Part shown: positions 48,101 through 60,400 of the stretch, one piece after another
Layout of the letters: each line of letters opens with the position of its first letter
Numbering within the stretch: the stretch's first letter is position 1
Source of the DNA: Myrica gale
Lineage: Eukaryota; Streptophyta; Magnoliopsida; Fagales; Myricaceae
NCBI GenBank assembly: GCA_963930655.1
Contig: OZ005602.1
Location: 27,789,840-27,853,839 of the forward strand
DNA: 64,000 nucleotides
Direction of reading: 5' to 3'
Made by a program: the position numbers and the translations under genes
Notes under the pieces: generated by a model
The model's input: the letters and a program-made list of their open reading frames with translations, nothing else
Databases searched by the model: none
Told to the model about the DNA's origin: nothing

Positions 48101-48826
48101 ATTTTTGTTTAATTTGGAAGGAAAATAATTTTTTGACATGCAAAACAACAATTTTGTCCCCATATTTTTTTGGCGATGACTTTATGAGGGTAAAATTGTA
48201 ATTTAAAGACCAAATTTTCATCCAAACTGACGGAAAATTTTAACAAAAGGTGCAAAATGTCTGAAATTAATAGTTAGTATGACAAAGATAATAAATAAGA
48301 GTGCAAAGTGTATTTATTCTTAGTTGTTTACTGTATCTTACACAGAATTGAATTCTTTTCTACAGGTCTCAAAAGTTCTGGTGCGAGTCCATTACTCATC
48401 CTCGGGGTTATTGCAATTCGGTACATCATCTTGCCGTCACTGGGTATCGTTATTGTCAAGGCTGCAAACCATTTTGGCCTGGTGGGATCAGATTCATTAT
48501 ATCAGTTTACACTTATGCTTCAATATGCACTTCCACCAGCAATGAACGTCGGTATGTGTAATTGCTAGTTTATAATCTTCATTTAATTCCCTTGAGATAT
48601 CAAGGACTTGAAATTAAGCTGGTCATGAGTTCCCAAACACTAAACTAGGCTCACCATGTCTAATTTGAATTTCTAAATATGCGTGTGATGAACTTTGCAG
48701 GTACCATTTCTCAGTTGCTTCAGACTGGGGAGAGTGAGTGCTCTGTGATTATGCTATGGACCTATGCTGTGGCAGCTTTATCTCTAACGATGTGGTCGAC
48801 TATCTTTCATGCTGCTTGTTGCTTAA
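45195..48826 (+). pseudogene. PILS: PIN-LIKES (PILS) auxin carrier-like gene, frame disrupted
   Basis: PILS proteins are ER-located, ten-helix relatives of PIN auxin carriers. Exons: 45195-45329, 45463-45542, 45633-45757, 45951-46072, 46398-46613, 46872-46964, 47304-47404, 47832-47884, 48366-48551, 48701-48826. Signature parts: MGFLALFIVALMPVLKILLV, SNLADTITLDSLVTLWFMPV, CCAAGNLGNLLLIIIPALC, LFAPSTIAA, DAAIPCMTLIIGANLL, YALPPAMNVG and GESECSVIMLWTYAVA. Exon phases agree, but at least three small indels interrupt the frame: one extra T near 46421-46424 (WTYVY motif), another shift near 46498-46503 before VSEETSHLYSEIS, and an extra C near 48808 just before the expected end MLLVA-stop. Exon 5 has a length divisible by three, so the two shifts in it cancel. 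Subfamily looks like the PILS3/5/7 side, not resolved. Confidence 0.86.
47980..48318. mobile_element. MITE related to the SGPP-intron element
   Basis: Starts GGTTAAATACATTTTGCACC and ends with the inverse, GTGCAAAGTGTATTTATTC. Internal 'acactttacacc' and 'ttagctttgtcacattgcaccc' phrases match those at 12328-12707. No coding capacity. Located in the PILS intron before exon 9. Confidence 0.6.
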
Positions 48827-49562
48827 TCTGGACTACTTCATTCGTTGGATGGCCTACAATCATCATAACACAGCAAAACACAAATACATCCAATTGCACA
48901 GCCACTTACTTCTCTCTCTTATTTCTGCATTGGCATTAAACTAATAAAACAAAACCACCAACCAAGTATTCCTCCTAGTAGATTATCTGCATAAATGCGT
49001 AAATTACAATGAAAAAGGCTTTCGAGTTCTTGTAAACAGAGTTTTGAGAGGAATTGCATAAGATATCACAAATTGCAACAGTTATACAATCTTAATCACG
49101 CATCACGCACTATATAAGGAAAACAACTCTGCTTATCAATTTGGAAATTTCATCGGGCTAAGTGAAATAGATACCAGAAACTTATCTAAACTCTAATTCA
49201 ATTTCGGGTTCTTTCTTCCATTAAAAAACGGGCTGGATACTGAGAGAGAGATTCAAGACCAAGTTGGTGGGTGTAACATGGGACTGAAAGACACTGTCGG
49301 AATTCAATCATCCTCCATATGTCTTGCTCAAGAAAAAGAATAGTTGGGAGTCTATAGAATCTATGGAGACCTATAACGAGTTGAATTCATGCTACTGAAA
49401 AGAATCTATCCATAGTTTTCACTGTACAAAGCTTTGGAAACAAGCTGTAAAGAAGAGATGCAATCACTGTTACATTTTAATGTTCCTATTGATTTCTATT
49501 GTAACGAGGCAAAAAGGTGACAGTAATGGAAGCTGAGAAAGGCGCACAGCTGATGTGAATCT
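48827..49562. other. Convergent gap PILS / PRS
   Basis: AT-rich 3' flanks of two converging genes. No element or gene recognised. Confidence 0.5.
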
Positions 49563-52500
49563 TCAGTCAATACCCAAGCTGAAATAGGGTTCAAAGCCAC
49601 CCTGAAAATAAAAATAAAAATAATCAAATGAAATTACCCTTGCCTCTATAGTTCTCCAACTAAAAATACTATGTAGGTTTACAGTGCATTAGTTAACGTT
49701 CTATTTGTGTATGAAAGCTAATGTCCTCCCACGATCCAACTTTGAATAGGACAACGCAGAGCAGATGACACTTACCACACACAGGAATCTATTAGCAACA
49801 AGGAAGGGCATACAGGTGTTTGACTTCTTCTTCATACTTATTATTAGACAATTATTACTTTGGTACAACTGGATACACTCGAGCATCAAATTTTTCAAAT
49901 TCAAATTTCTGGCCGTGGTTGATGGTATTCTAATTCAGCATGGTCTTATTCTTCCAATTGAGTGTAAAATGGAAATTAGAATATAGACATCAACGAAAAA
50001 CAACACTTTAAACCCCATGTCTGGAGAAGGATGAACTAATTTTGTTTCTTCATTTTAATCCACCTTATTTTAGTGAGATTTGTTACTTACTGCGCAGTCA
50101 TCATGAACACGCCATATGGTCTCCCCCAGGAGATTTGCAACTGACAGGACTGTCAACTGAGGAAAATAGTTCTGCTCCAGCACCGGAATGGTATTTGTTA
50201 TGATCACCTCTTGAAACAAGCCGCTTGACAATCTCTCTATTGCGGGAGGACTGCAATCAGAAAAACAAAGCAATAAAGTGGACCATGACAACATGCGCTG
50301 ACACTATTACAATGGCACAGACAAACAACGCCAATAAAGCACCTGCATTGCGGAAAGCAAAGGCAAGAGGAAAAGAGATGGAATTCCAGGAAGTTTTATT
50401 TGATACACAGACAGACTTTCTAGACAAATAAACCGAAATATTACCACACACCATACCAGTGAGTGGAGAAAGATTTCATAATCAACAATAACGAAAATTG
50501 CGTACTACAAAGAGGAACATATACAACAAAGACTGGACAGTAATAGTAGTCAAAATACCAGAAATTTAACCATAAAAAAGGACCTTTTGGGCCTTAGTCA
50601 TATATGTGAGTACCTCAAGAAGAATTGGGCAAAAAACCTTTGGTGATAATCTTGTAGGTTATTTCCAACCCGTTAGATGCATGCGTTAGTACTGACCTCT
50701 ATGAAAATTCAACTCTGTCAACCATAAAACTTCAGAATTTTTCCAGAGACTTTATGATGCTTAAGCTGCTGTTCGAAAGGTCCCCATGACCTATAAGTAT
50801 TCATGACCCTCAAAAAATTTTATGTTCATGTACTACAAGCAGAATGAGTAATGGATAAGACACATCTGTTGCAGCCAAAGTAACAATTAAATAGATTTAT
50901 TCCTTATTCATTGTGTGCACAAAGATGCTAAAGGTTTTCTATGCAAAAGGAATTTGAAAATTCACCTGAATCAAAGAATCCAAAACCACTTGCAGCAAAA
51001 TTACTCAAACAAGCCTATGTTACTTTAAGAGAGTTCTGTTTCGGCATAATACCCTAAAAGAAGAGGCAATCGCTATTGGCTCCAGTTGTAACTTCCCATC
51101 ATGAATATCAGGCAATTTGCAGCCTCTAAAAATCCTTTATTTCATTCATAACAGCAATTATGTATGCCCAAATGGATAAAAGAGGATCTCATGGGCTAGA
51201 AAGGATCCAGATACCTAAAAACAGCATGAGTACTGCATGCATAGACTTCCCTGGCCCCCTCTTGATGCAAAAGAGCTGCACCTTTGGAAACAGTCCCTGT
51301 AACACACCAGACAAATAGTCATACTGATGACAATGAAAAGCAACAACAATCAAGAATTGATTAAACAAGAGCAATGAAGTCAATTTCCAAGGATAGGAGA
51401 AAATAAGATCCATGGCATCTGTAGTCGAAATGATTGTGATATAGGTCTGACTGTTCTATTCCCATCTTCAAAAATTGCTAAAACAACATCTCAATCATGA
51501 AGAATACTTATTTGTTGACCAATGAATTTATTGGGGAGGGATCATCTAGACATACTGCGTGAGTGTATGCCGCTGCGTGTGTTTGTGTGTCATTTAGGCG
51601 TACTGGTGATGAATCCTCTACAACACAACTTTATCATAACACATCGGTGCTTCATGTGCTATTGAATAAAGACCTAAGTGAGGGTGCAAAGACTCACCAG
51701 CTGTGTCGATCATGTCATCCACCATTACAGCTACTTTCCCCTTCACATCACCTATCAGATTCATCACCTGTAAAATGACATTCACTATATGTTTTGACAA
51801 TTTGAAGATAGCTGTTTAAGAAAGGAATCAACCAAGAGAACAACATCCTGAAACTGTTCTCAGAAACAACTATTCTTAGTTGGTTTCTTCCAAAACAAGA
51901 AAGCATTATTCACCAGAGGGTATGGCCTTTAATGCAGTAAACATGAAAGCAGAAGTGGAGATGAAATCTGGAGCACCTTTGTTTCAGATTTAGGGAATTC
52001 AGCATATGGAGGAAGTCTACAAAACATACACGTGTATGTGCAAAATCATCATACCAAATTTAGGAAAAAGAGAAACATAAATGAAGTCGATATATGAGTA
52101 CATGAGATTGTCATGATTCATTATGGATACACCAATATGACAATCTTAAATAGCAGGATAATATACACCAAAAGCAGGATACCATAAGATAATAAACAAA
52201 AAATTCTTTATGCAGGTACCAATGGCTTGTTATAGTATTCAATGTGTAATGGTTCTAGTTATAGTTTCTTTACATAGATATGCACCTTCTGCATGTCACT
52301 GGATACGTGAGAAGTAAACAATAACCAATACAAGTGCAATATGAATACTGTTCCGTCGTAGAAGTATCCTTTCTATATAAGCAAAAACTAACAATTTATG
52401 TCTAGGTAATGAACTTACTACTTTATGCCAAGAAGTCGACTCAGGAAACATTAATTCTGTAATTTTAATCCATTGAGGTTTATAACAAGACTTTAAGGAA

Positions 52501-55500
52501 TGAAGGCATAGAAAATGGGACTGAGGAAACCACTTTTCTTTTCCTAACGATAATACATCTTCTATTAATGCAATAGAAAGCATATAAACATCAGGATTCT
52601 GCAATGGGAGGTTAAGACGCATAAAGAGATTGAATTCAAATTTAGATTTCAGTAGATCCTACCTCTGCAAAATTGTGTCCCTGACGCCTCTTATCAACAA
52701 TGGCAAGAGGCGCATCAGATAACTTTTTGGCGAAAGCACGTGCTCTAGCAACACCACCAACATCTGGTGAGACCACTACCAGATCATCAAAACATATACT
52801 CTTGCTGGCAAGGTAATCAAGTATCACAGACTGGTGATGCACGAAGAAACAAATATACCAATTGATTAATCAACTTATAAGGTAATTGTACTAGAAATGT
52901 TTCTAAAGATCATACATGCAAGTGTGCTGTGACACATGCAATTGAGAGAACCAAAGAACTTAGGCATACTTCAATGTACCATCGAATAAGGCTCCAAGAG
53001 TGAAACAAAAGGAGTAATATTTAGATGCTAAATCAAGTAGAGGCGAAGTTGATAATGGAGCTCGAAAAAGCCAAAGGCAATTTTCTTTGATAATTGAGGA
53101 TCAAGCATCTAGAATCATTTGCAATCTTCTTATAAAACGGACCCTATTTAATTCTGTAGAGGAATTAGTGGAGATATTTAACTGGATGTGAAGCCATGAA
53201 TGCAGTAAGGAAACTAAGTTTTCAGTATTAGCTTTCTCACGAAAGCCACTGTTTTATCTTGATTTGACTCAAATATAGACAGCTCTGTCAAAGACAGGAA
53301 ATCCTTGTCAAACTCAAGCACCCTTTGTACATGTACGAAATATAAAAGAAATGCACAAGGCTCAGATTTCTTGCCTGACCATATACATGATCTACTGGAA
53401 TATCAAAATAGCCCATGGACTGCCCGGAATGTAGATCACAAGCAAGCACACGGTTTGCACCTGCTTCCGTAATCAAATTTGCTACAAGTTTAGCTGCAAT
53501 CGATTCACGCCCTTGAGTCTGAAACATCAGTATTCATGATTATGAATAAAATAATCTTGCCCTCAAAAGAGTCAGCTTGAATATTAACATTGACTACAAT
53601 CAGCTCAGGCAGAATTCCAACAACATGCAGATTCAGAAGCTATTGATTATCTTTGGCTTCCTTCATAGCAGTTTGTTCTTTCTAAAAATTTCATGGGTAG
53701 CTCTTTCAGTCATTGAAAAATATACTTTTTACATTTCCTATTTGGTAACAAATGTACTTTTCTTCAGACCTCATGATTTCAATTGAAATCACAACTTAAA
53801 ACCAATAGTTTAAGTCAAAAAATCAACTGGCCACTGAGTAAAGTATGCAACACTAGACACAGAGTAAAGTACTTGATGAGGTTAATCACTTGACAATAGT
53901 GTAATAAGGACCTAACATGATTACGAACATGATGAAACGGTAGCATATGATTCACAAGAAGAAGATGGTTAATTCCAGGTCCATGAAGAAGTGCACAGAA
54001 AAAACTCCTTCAATGAGCTCCCGGGGTGAACAATTCCAAATTGTAATTGATATGCCCAAGAAGAGAGTGTCTTCACATTTGATACTCAAGCTGAACGAGA
54101 TGAGTTCATTCTTAAGAGTCCTTGATAATTGCACGAAGTTACCTTTCTATCAGCCCTGGCATATCCAAAATACGGAATCACTGAAGTGATATTTTTGGCT
54201 GACGCTCTCCGACAAGCATCAATCATTATCAGAAGCTCCATGAGGTTTTCATTTGCAGGAGGACATGTGGGTTGCACAAGATAAACATCACACCCTCTGA
54301 CACTCTCTTGCAACTGGACATATATCTCGCCATCGGCAAAACGTTTTATCTTAATTTTTCCAAGCGCCAGCCCCATGTAGCAAGCAATTTCCTATTGAAT
54401 ACAGATTATATATCAGAGTTGCACAGAGAGAGTGTAGCACAGAGGAAATTAAAGGTGACTAATATAGAAGAAATTGAAGAGAGAGGTATTTAGTAACAGA
54501 AATGTATTTTTTTTTTGATAAGTAAGCCAATATTATTAAAAAGAAGAAAAACAAGGAACAAGCAACAACAGAGTCAACAGTACAAGAGAATATACTGAAG
54601 AATCCTAGCACAAGCAAACTAGGCAACTAAGAAAAACGGGAAACCAGAAAAGGGAACACAAAGAACTCCCACCCACCCTCAACCCACCCCAGAAGCCAAC
54701 AAGACTCCCAAGAAACAAAAGCACCCTCAACCCACTAGCCAACAAGACTTTCACAAGAACTCCCACCCACCCTCAACCCTATAGCCACCCAAAACGGCCA
54801 GCCATGCCAACAAGAAGCCACAAACGATTCCCCTAGCAGTCCAGCCCATAGCTTTTAGTCTTCCTAGCGATCGAAGAAGACCCTTCATAACAAAAATGTA
54901 AATTAAAGATGAGTTGAATAGAGCATTACAATGATGAATGTCATCATTAGCAACAAAATGTTAAAAGGAATTGAGCTTTTGGTTGCAACGAGAAGAATAA
55001 ATTAAGTCAGGAGGACACTTCTACAAAGCACTTATCTGGCATATTCTGTGAACAGGGGTCAAGTAATTGTATTCTTGTGGTCACTTTTATTAATACACGA
55101 TAAAGTCTTAATGCATCAATCACACAAAACATCTAAACACCTAAAGCCGCTAAGAAATGCAAAATTATAACTTTTAACAAAAGAATAGCAGGTGTCGAAG
55201 GATACAATTTTTCAACTGAACTTCATGACATTATTCCCAAACCCTGTCTGGAACGATCCCTAATCTCCCTAAACCTAACCTCCCTACATGGAACCGTAAT
55301 TGAAAAATGCTCATAACTATAGGAAGAGGAAACTCCACGAGATTCAGTGCAAATAATATTAGCAAGAAAAATGCTAACATGCTACAGGACGAGCAAAGTT
55401 GACCTGAGAAAGTGAGGGATTGGCCGTGCCGGAAAATATCCGGAGCCGAGTGCCGTTCTTGTCAAACGCATCTTCCAAATGCGCTGCGTTCGAAGTTAAA

Positions 55501-55827
55501 CGGCTCGGGATTGGTTGTTCACTGCTAAAAATTGGAACGCAGGGCTTCCCGTTCTCGTACTTCAACGGCTCCATCAAACTACATTTCTGAAAAAGAAGAA
55601 GGCAAAAAAACAACGGAAATTCTCACTTTTTTTATTATTCTCTGAATATAATTTCCCGCCGAATCCCGCGGAAGGAAGAAAGAAGCAGGGACTCTTACCA
55701 CGCCGTGTGGGGAGGCCGAAATTCGACTGCGGGACTTGTTTGGGAAGAAAGTCAAGCTCGAACTACGAGAACGATAAGTGAGCGACGAATTGATGGATGA
55801 TGAGTAAGAGTGAAGCAGAGAAGACAT
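49563..55827 (-). CDS. PRS: Ribose-phosphate pyrophosphokinase (PRPP synthetase), plastid type
   Basis: Makes PRPP from ribose-5-phosphate and ATP for purine, pyrimidine, His, Trp and NAD synthesis. Nine exons: 55699-55827, 55404-55586, 54143-54391, 53375-53518, 52663-52830, 51698-51767, 51215-51296, 50091-50250, 49563-49601; total 1224 bases, 407 aa, in phase. The Ser-rich N-terminus [20 protein letters not shown] is a likely plastid transit peptide. Family motifs: [69 protein letters not shown], and the PRPP-binding loop [13 protein letters not shown]-terminus [12 protein letters not shown]. Intron 4 has a GC donor (CAG/gcaaga). It belongs to the class I, phosphate-dependent type (PRS1/2/5 group); exact paralogue unresolved. 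Confidence 0.93.
54510..54860 (-). mobile_element. LINE 3' end in PRS intron
   Basis: Minus-strand tail CTTACTTATCAAAAAAAAA at 54510-54528. The next ~100 bases match the siblings ('gtcaacagtacaagagaatatactgaag' in plus orientation). After that the sequence becomes C-rich ('actcccacccaccctcaaccc', repeated twice or more) and diverges. 5'-truncated, in PRS intron 2. Confidence 0.65.
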
Positions 55828-57417
55828 TTTTCTATTTCTTTTTTCGTTTTCTTGAACTTACAAGGAGAAAAAAAAAAAGAAAAGTTTGGGTATTTCTCAA
55901 ATTTTCAGTTGATTTGGTTCGTTTCTGACTTTCTGGGAAGAGCTGGCTTTCTGAGCTTACTATTAGAGAGAGGAATAGACTGGAGTAGTAGTAGACACTA
56001 GACAGAGGGTTTAACGAGTCAGGGACTCGGGTTCATCCATTCATTTCTGAGTTTTATACGTGCCTGAGTGCCTCCGACTGTATCCAAGACTCGGTGAATT
56101 CGATCCAATCCATAAGCAATTCGTTATTTTCCGTCACGGACAAAATAACGGATTACTGCTCGTTGAAAAAAAAGGCCAAAAGAACTGCACACCTATACAG
56201 CATTCCGTCGTATATATAGGTGGCGTTTGAGTGCTGGGCCTGATTAAATAATAATATTAATAGTAATTTTTTTATTAAATTATTATTTTTATTATAATAT
56301 TTATTTAAATTTTTTTTTTCATCACCTCTTCACTAAGGGTGAGTTTGTGTTGTAAAATTTTTGTGTGGTTAAAATTTTAGGTATCAATGGTTTAGTGAAA
56401 AAATGAAGAAATATAATTTTTTATATTTTTTTGTAGTGAAAAGTTATGATTTGAAGGGAGAGAGAGATTATATTGTAATATTTTATTGTGAGAGTAAAAT
56501 TTTGTGAAATTTTTTATTGCAAACGGACCCTAATTATCATAAACTATATTTATTTTTTTACCCGCTCTCATACCCTAAAATTTTAACAATTAAACACTAG
56601 CAACTTATCTTTACTTTTTTCACTCACTCTTATACCCTAAAATTTTAACAATCAAAGACTAGCAACATATACACACACCAAAATAGGTGTGTTTAATGGT
56701 AGTGTAAACGTCAATTTAGCCAAAATCGACACCGGCACTGTTAAGGCCAGGGGAAAAATTGAAGCCGATCAGTACTTTAATGATGCCATTTACACAGTAA
56801 TCGGTTTAGTGTGGGCGACGGCGAGTCCACAACAACGACAGGATGGAAGAGAAATGCGTCTGAGAGAGTGACTAGAGAGAGAGAGAGAGAGGGGGGAGGT
56901 GGGGTCGAGAGAAAACACACCCCTCTGATTATGTTTTTAGGGTTAGAGATATCAACCATAAAAAATGTCGTGGAACTTCCACCGTCACCGTAAGGCCACA
57001 ATATGCTGTTACTGGTACCGGTTAACTGTCACCTGCAATAACGAACTCATTTTAAAGTCTCTTATATCATGAACAAATTAAATAATCAAAATTTCTTTGC
57101 GTATTTTCTTTGGGGAACATTAGGGGGGAAGACATGTAATGGCAGCTACAATTTATTTGTGTAGATATAGAGAATTCCCAGAGACTACTTTGACGATAAT
57201 GTTTAAAGCTCGAGTTGGCCTCGAGCAGGGAATAGAGATGCAGAAGACTCACAAACATGAACATTTCCAGATCCACCTTATTTACATAAACAGCAATTAT
57301 CTTCCTTACAAATCAAATAGTACTCGTTACAATGGCATGGAAGTTTCAATGGCCTCAATCGAAATGTAACTCGTATGAGCTGAGAACGAAAAGTGTATCA
57401 GATGCTGGATCTAGGCA
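55828..57417. other. PRS upstream / NDUFAF3-like downstream spacer
   Basis: Probably carries the PRS promoter. It contains a Harbinger-like MITE (56335-56531), a tandem-like repeat of 'cataccctaaaattttaacaatyaaa' at about 56568-56658, and a (GA)n tract at about 56873-56891. No additional gene recognised. Confidence 0.45.
56335..56531. mobile_element. Harbinger/Tourist-like MITE
   Basis: Begins GGGTGAGTTTGTGTTGTAAAA and ends with the inverse of GGGTCCGTTTGCAATAAAA. It is flanked by TAA on both sides, the 3-bp TWA target duplication typical of PIF/Harbinger elements. 197 bp, non-coding. Confidence 0.6.
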
Positions 57418-60400
57418 TCAAGAAGAAAGCCCATAAGGGAGAAGTGCAGCGGCCACAATCCTACCCTCCTCATTCAGTATGTTGTAAGTTGATGAAGCAT
57501 TTCTCTGCAACAAACAAAGATATAAAAAAAAACGTGAAGATTCTAAGTTAGCAGTATGTCAAACACATTTTGGTTAGTTGATCACAAAAAAAAATGCATT
57601 TGGTTAGGTTCTTGTTTTTTTTTCACTTCGAAAATGAACATCACAGTACTGCATTGGTTTCAGCTATAATGCTAATTAAAAACACATCTCTACGTAAGTG
57701 CACACCCTGAGAATTTTTACAAGAGAGAAGCAAAGATAAAAAGATAACAACATATATCCTACCTACTTCAAGCGGAGATAGATGAAAGAAAGGGGAGAGG
57801 AGGAGGAGAGAGAAGGGGGGGGGGAATGGGATGGGGAGGTAATTAAAGTTCTACATTGGAAGAATAGTTAAGCCCCCACAATAGCATGAGGGATTAAACT
57901 GAGGAACTTGAGGATCAAAGAAGTGCCTTAAGAAGTGGATTGTAACTAAACCTGAAGCTTCATTATGGTACAAGAAGTGGCTTGAAAAAACAATTATGAT
58001 GAAAGAAGGGAGTCTGGGGCTGTTCAGCCTAATGTCCAATTTTTTCACTCGAGTTCTTTCTTAGAGATTGTTGCACAAGCAGCATGTATCACTAAGGAGT
58101 GAGCCATTTAAGCTTGCACAAGGAACAGCCCATTGAGTGACGGGCATCTGTAAATGCCTTTACATACTAGTAAACATAATAGAAAAGTGCATTCTGCTTT
58201 TTCGAATTGGCTATTCATTGTTGTAAAGGCATTTCGAAAAGAGATGGGGTGTACTTTTTTTTGATAAGTAAGTTAAACTTTATTAATGAAAAAGAGAGTT
58301 GACAATACAAGAGAATATACTGAAAACACTAGAGCAAACAAGCGAAAAAACTTAGAAAATCTGGAAAACCATCAAAAAAGGACAACCTAAGATCGAATTA
58401 GCCCACAAAAAGAGAGAATACAACATAGAACCCCCCCAAACGATCCAAGGACATGGCCTTATCCTCAAAACATCTTGCATTCCTTTCCCTCCACAAACTC
58501 CACCATATGCAAGCCGGTATCATCTTCCAAATGGTCAACCCTTGCGGTTGGGACAGCTAAAACTACACCGCCCAAGCCTAAGAATGTTCCTATATCTACT
58601 TTGCATAGAAAACCGTATGCATTATCACTCCATTTATTTGTGAATTTACACAAAATACAAAGCAACAACGTGAGACCGAATTATAGAACGCACACAAAAT
58701 ATTTAAACCCAGAAATACGGGGAAAAAAGCTGAGATACCGAGTCAAGGACTTCTAACTTCATGCCAGTAGACCGAATTAAGCGCCGAAGTTCAGGACCTA
58801 CTGGCTCAATGTACCTCCCACAGCCAAGTATCAAAATCTCTGACAAAAGTTATCAAGTAGATTATCAGCAAAAAATAAGCAACAGATTGCTAGCTGCTAA
58901 TGGCAACCAGGACCCTTGAACCATAGAAATTGCTATAAACAGATACGTATTTACATACATAGATACATCCATGATTCATATATATATCCGGAAACAAAAA
59001 ACTACATACATACAAGTTATAGTGGCTCATAGAGTGAGTTTCAGTGTTTGTATAAGGATGCACATTTACTGAGATTTAGGTTATTTGCAAACATTTTAGG
59101 GCTCTAGAATTACAAATGCATATAGACGGAACATCTTTGGCTGCCACTGGAAGTACATCTAGAACTTTCTTTTAACAGAATGGACATTTGATTTTCAGTT
59201 CTTTGTTATAAAAGCCTTTATGACGGTATATCACAGATGTGCACAATTTAGATCACTATCAGCTTCCCCATGTTTCATCTAACAATTGGGTCATAACACG
59301 GGGCAAGGTGCATGTGAGAATGAAAAGGAGGGCCACCTGGTATGGGCCGCACAGTTTGGAAGATAGATAAGCTGCACCACAGAATAGAAAAAATGAGATG
59401 TCAAATACAGGAGCATGGCCCCATGTATTCATCTTCTAGCTAAACAATTATCAGAGTACTTAAAGCAGCAGACACTACTAGCGACAATGAATCATATACA
59501 ACTATATGTACTGGCAAATTCATGCACATTAAACCATAGCAAACAAGATTGGTTAAGTCAAGTCAACAAAATATTGAGTTACATTCATGCTTGGTGGCAT
59601 AATAAGAACACTAGTTATATCAAACTAAGTATTTTGTTTAGTTATACGATCTGTAACTTATCAGTGACATGGCAAGCTGAGTAGTTGAGTTGTTATTATA
59701 CAATTCAGTTGTAAGAACACACTAGTATATAAACAGAATTTCAGTAATGAGAAATATACGAAATACAATTCAACCAATACTCTCAATCGCCTTTACATTC
59801 TCTCTTTGTTCTCTCTACGTTTCCAGCTTCAATACTTTAAAATGGTATCGGAGTATTCTAATTCATGGCTTCCACTTCTGAACCTTCTCCTTCAAATTTG
59901 AGTGATTCCAGTCCATACTATCTTCATCATGGAGATAGTCCTGGAGCAGTTCTCGTTTCTCAGCCCTTGGTGGGAGACAACTATCCTACCCAGTCTCGTT
60001 CAATGGTTATGGCAATGAGTGCAACAAATAAAATTGGCTTTATTGATGGATATCGAAACAGCTCTCCTGACTTATACCTTTATACACACCCGTGATCCTC
60101 ATGTACCCTCTAATATCATTAGCCCAACATGAGCCATTTGAAGCTTCACTCAATAGATATCTCCTCTCAGTATGGTCTCCTTCAAATGTAAAGCATCTAT
60201 ACCCTCTCAAAATGTTGCTCAACTTGTTTTTCATGAAATATTTGGGAAACAATTAAACTTGAATCTGATCCTAAGATTGAAGTATATAACAAACTAGATC
60301 TTTATGTGTCACCTACACGGTCGGACAATTAATCTAGCATTTATATAAGACGAGACAAACAGGGAAGCGAAAGATACTAGTGCAACTATTGAAAATATAT

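Noticed and set aside
56689-57001. Overlapping ORFs near the GA tract
   Set aside because: Low complexity, no splice signals or recognisable domain.
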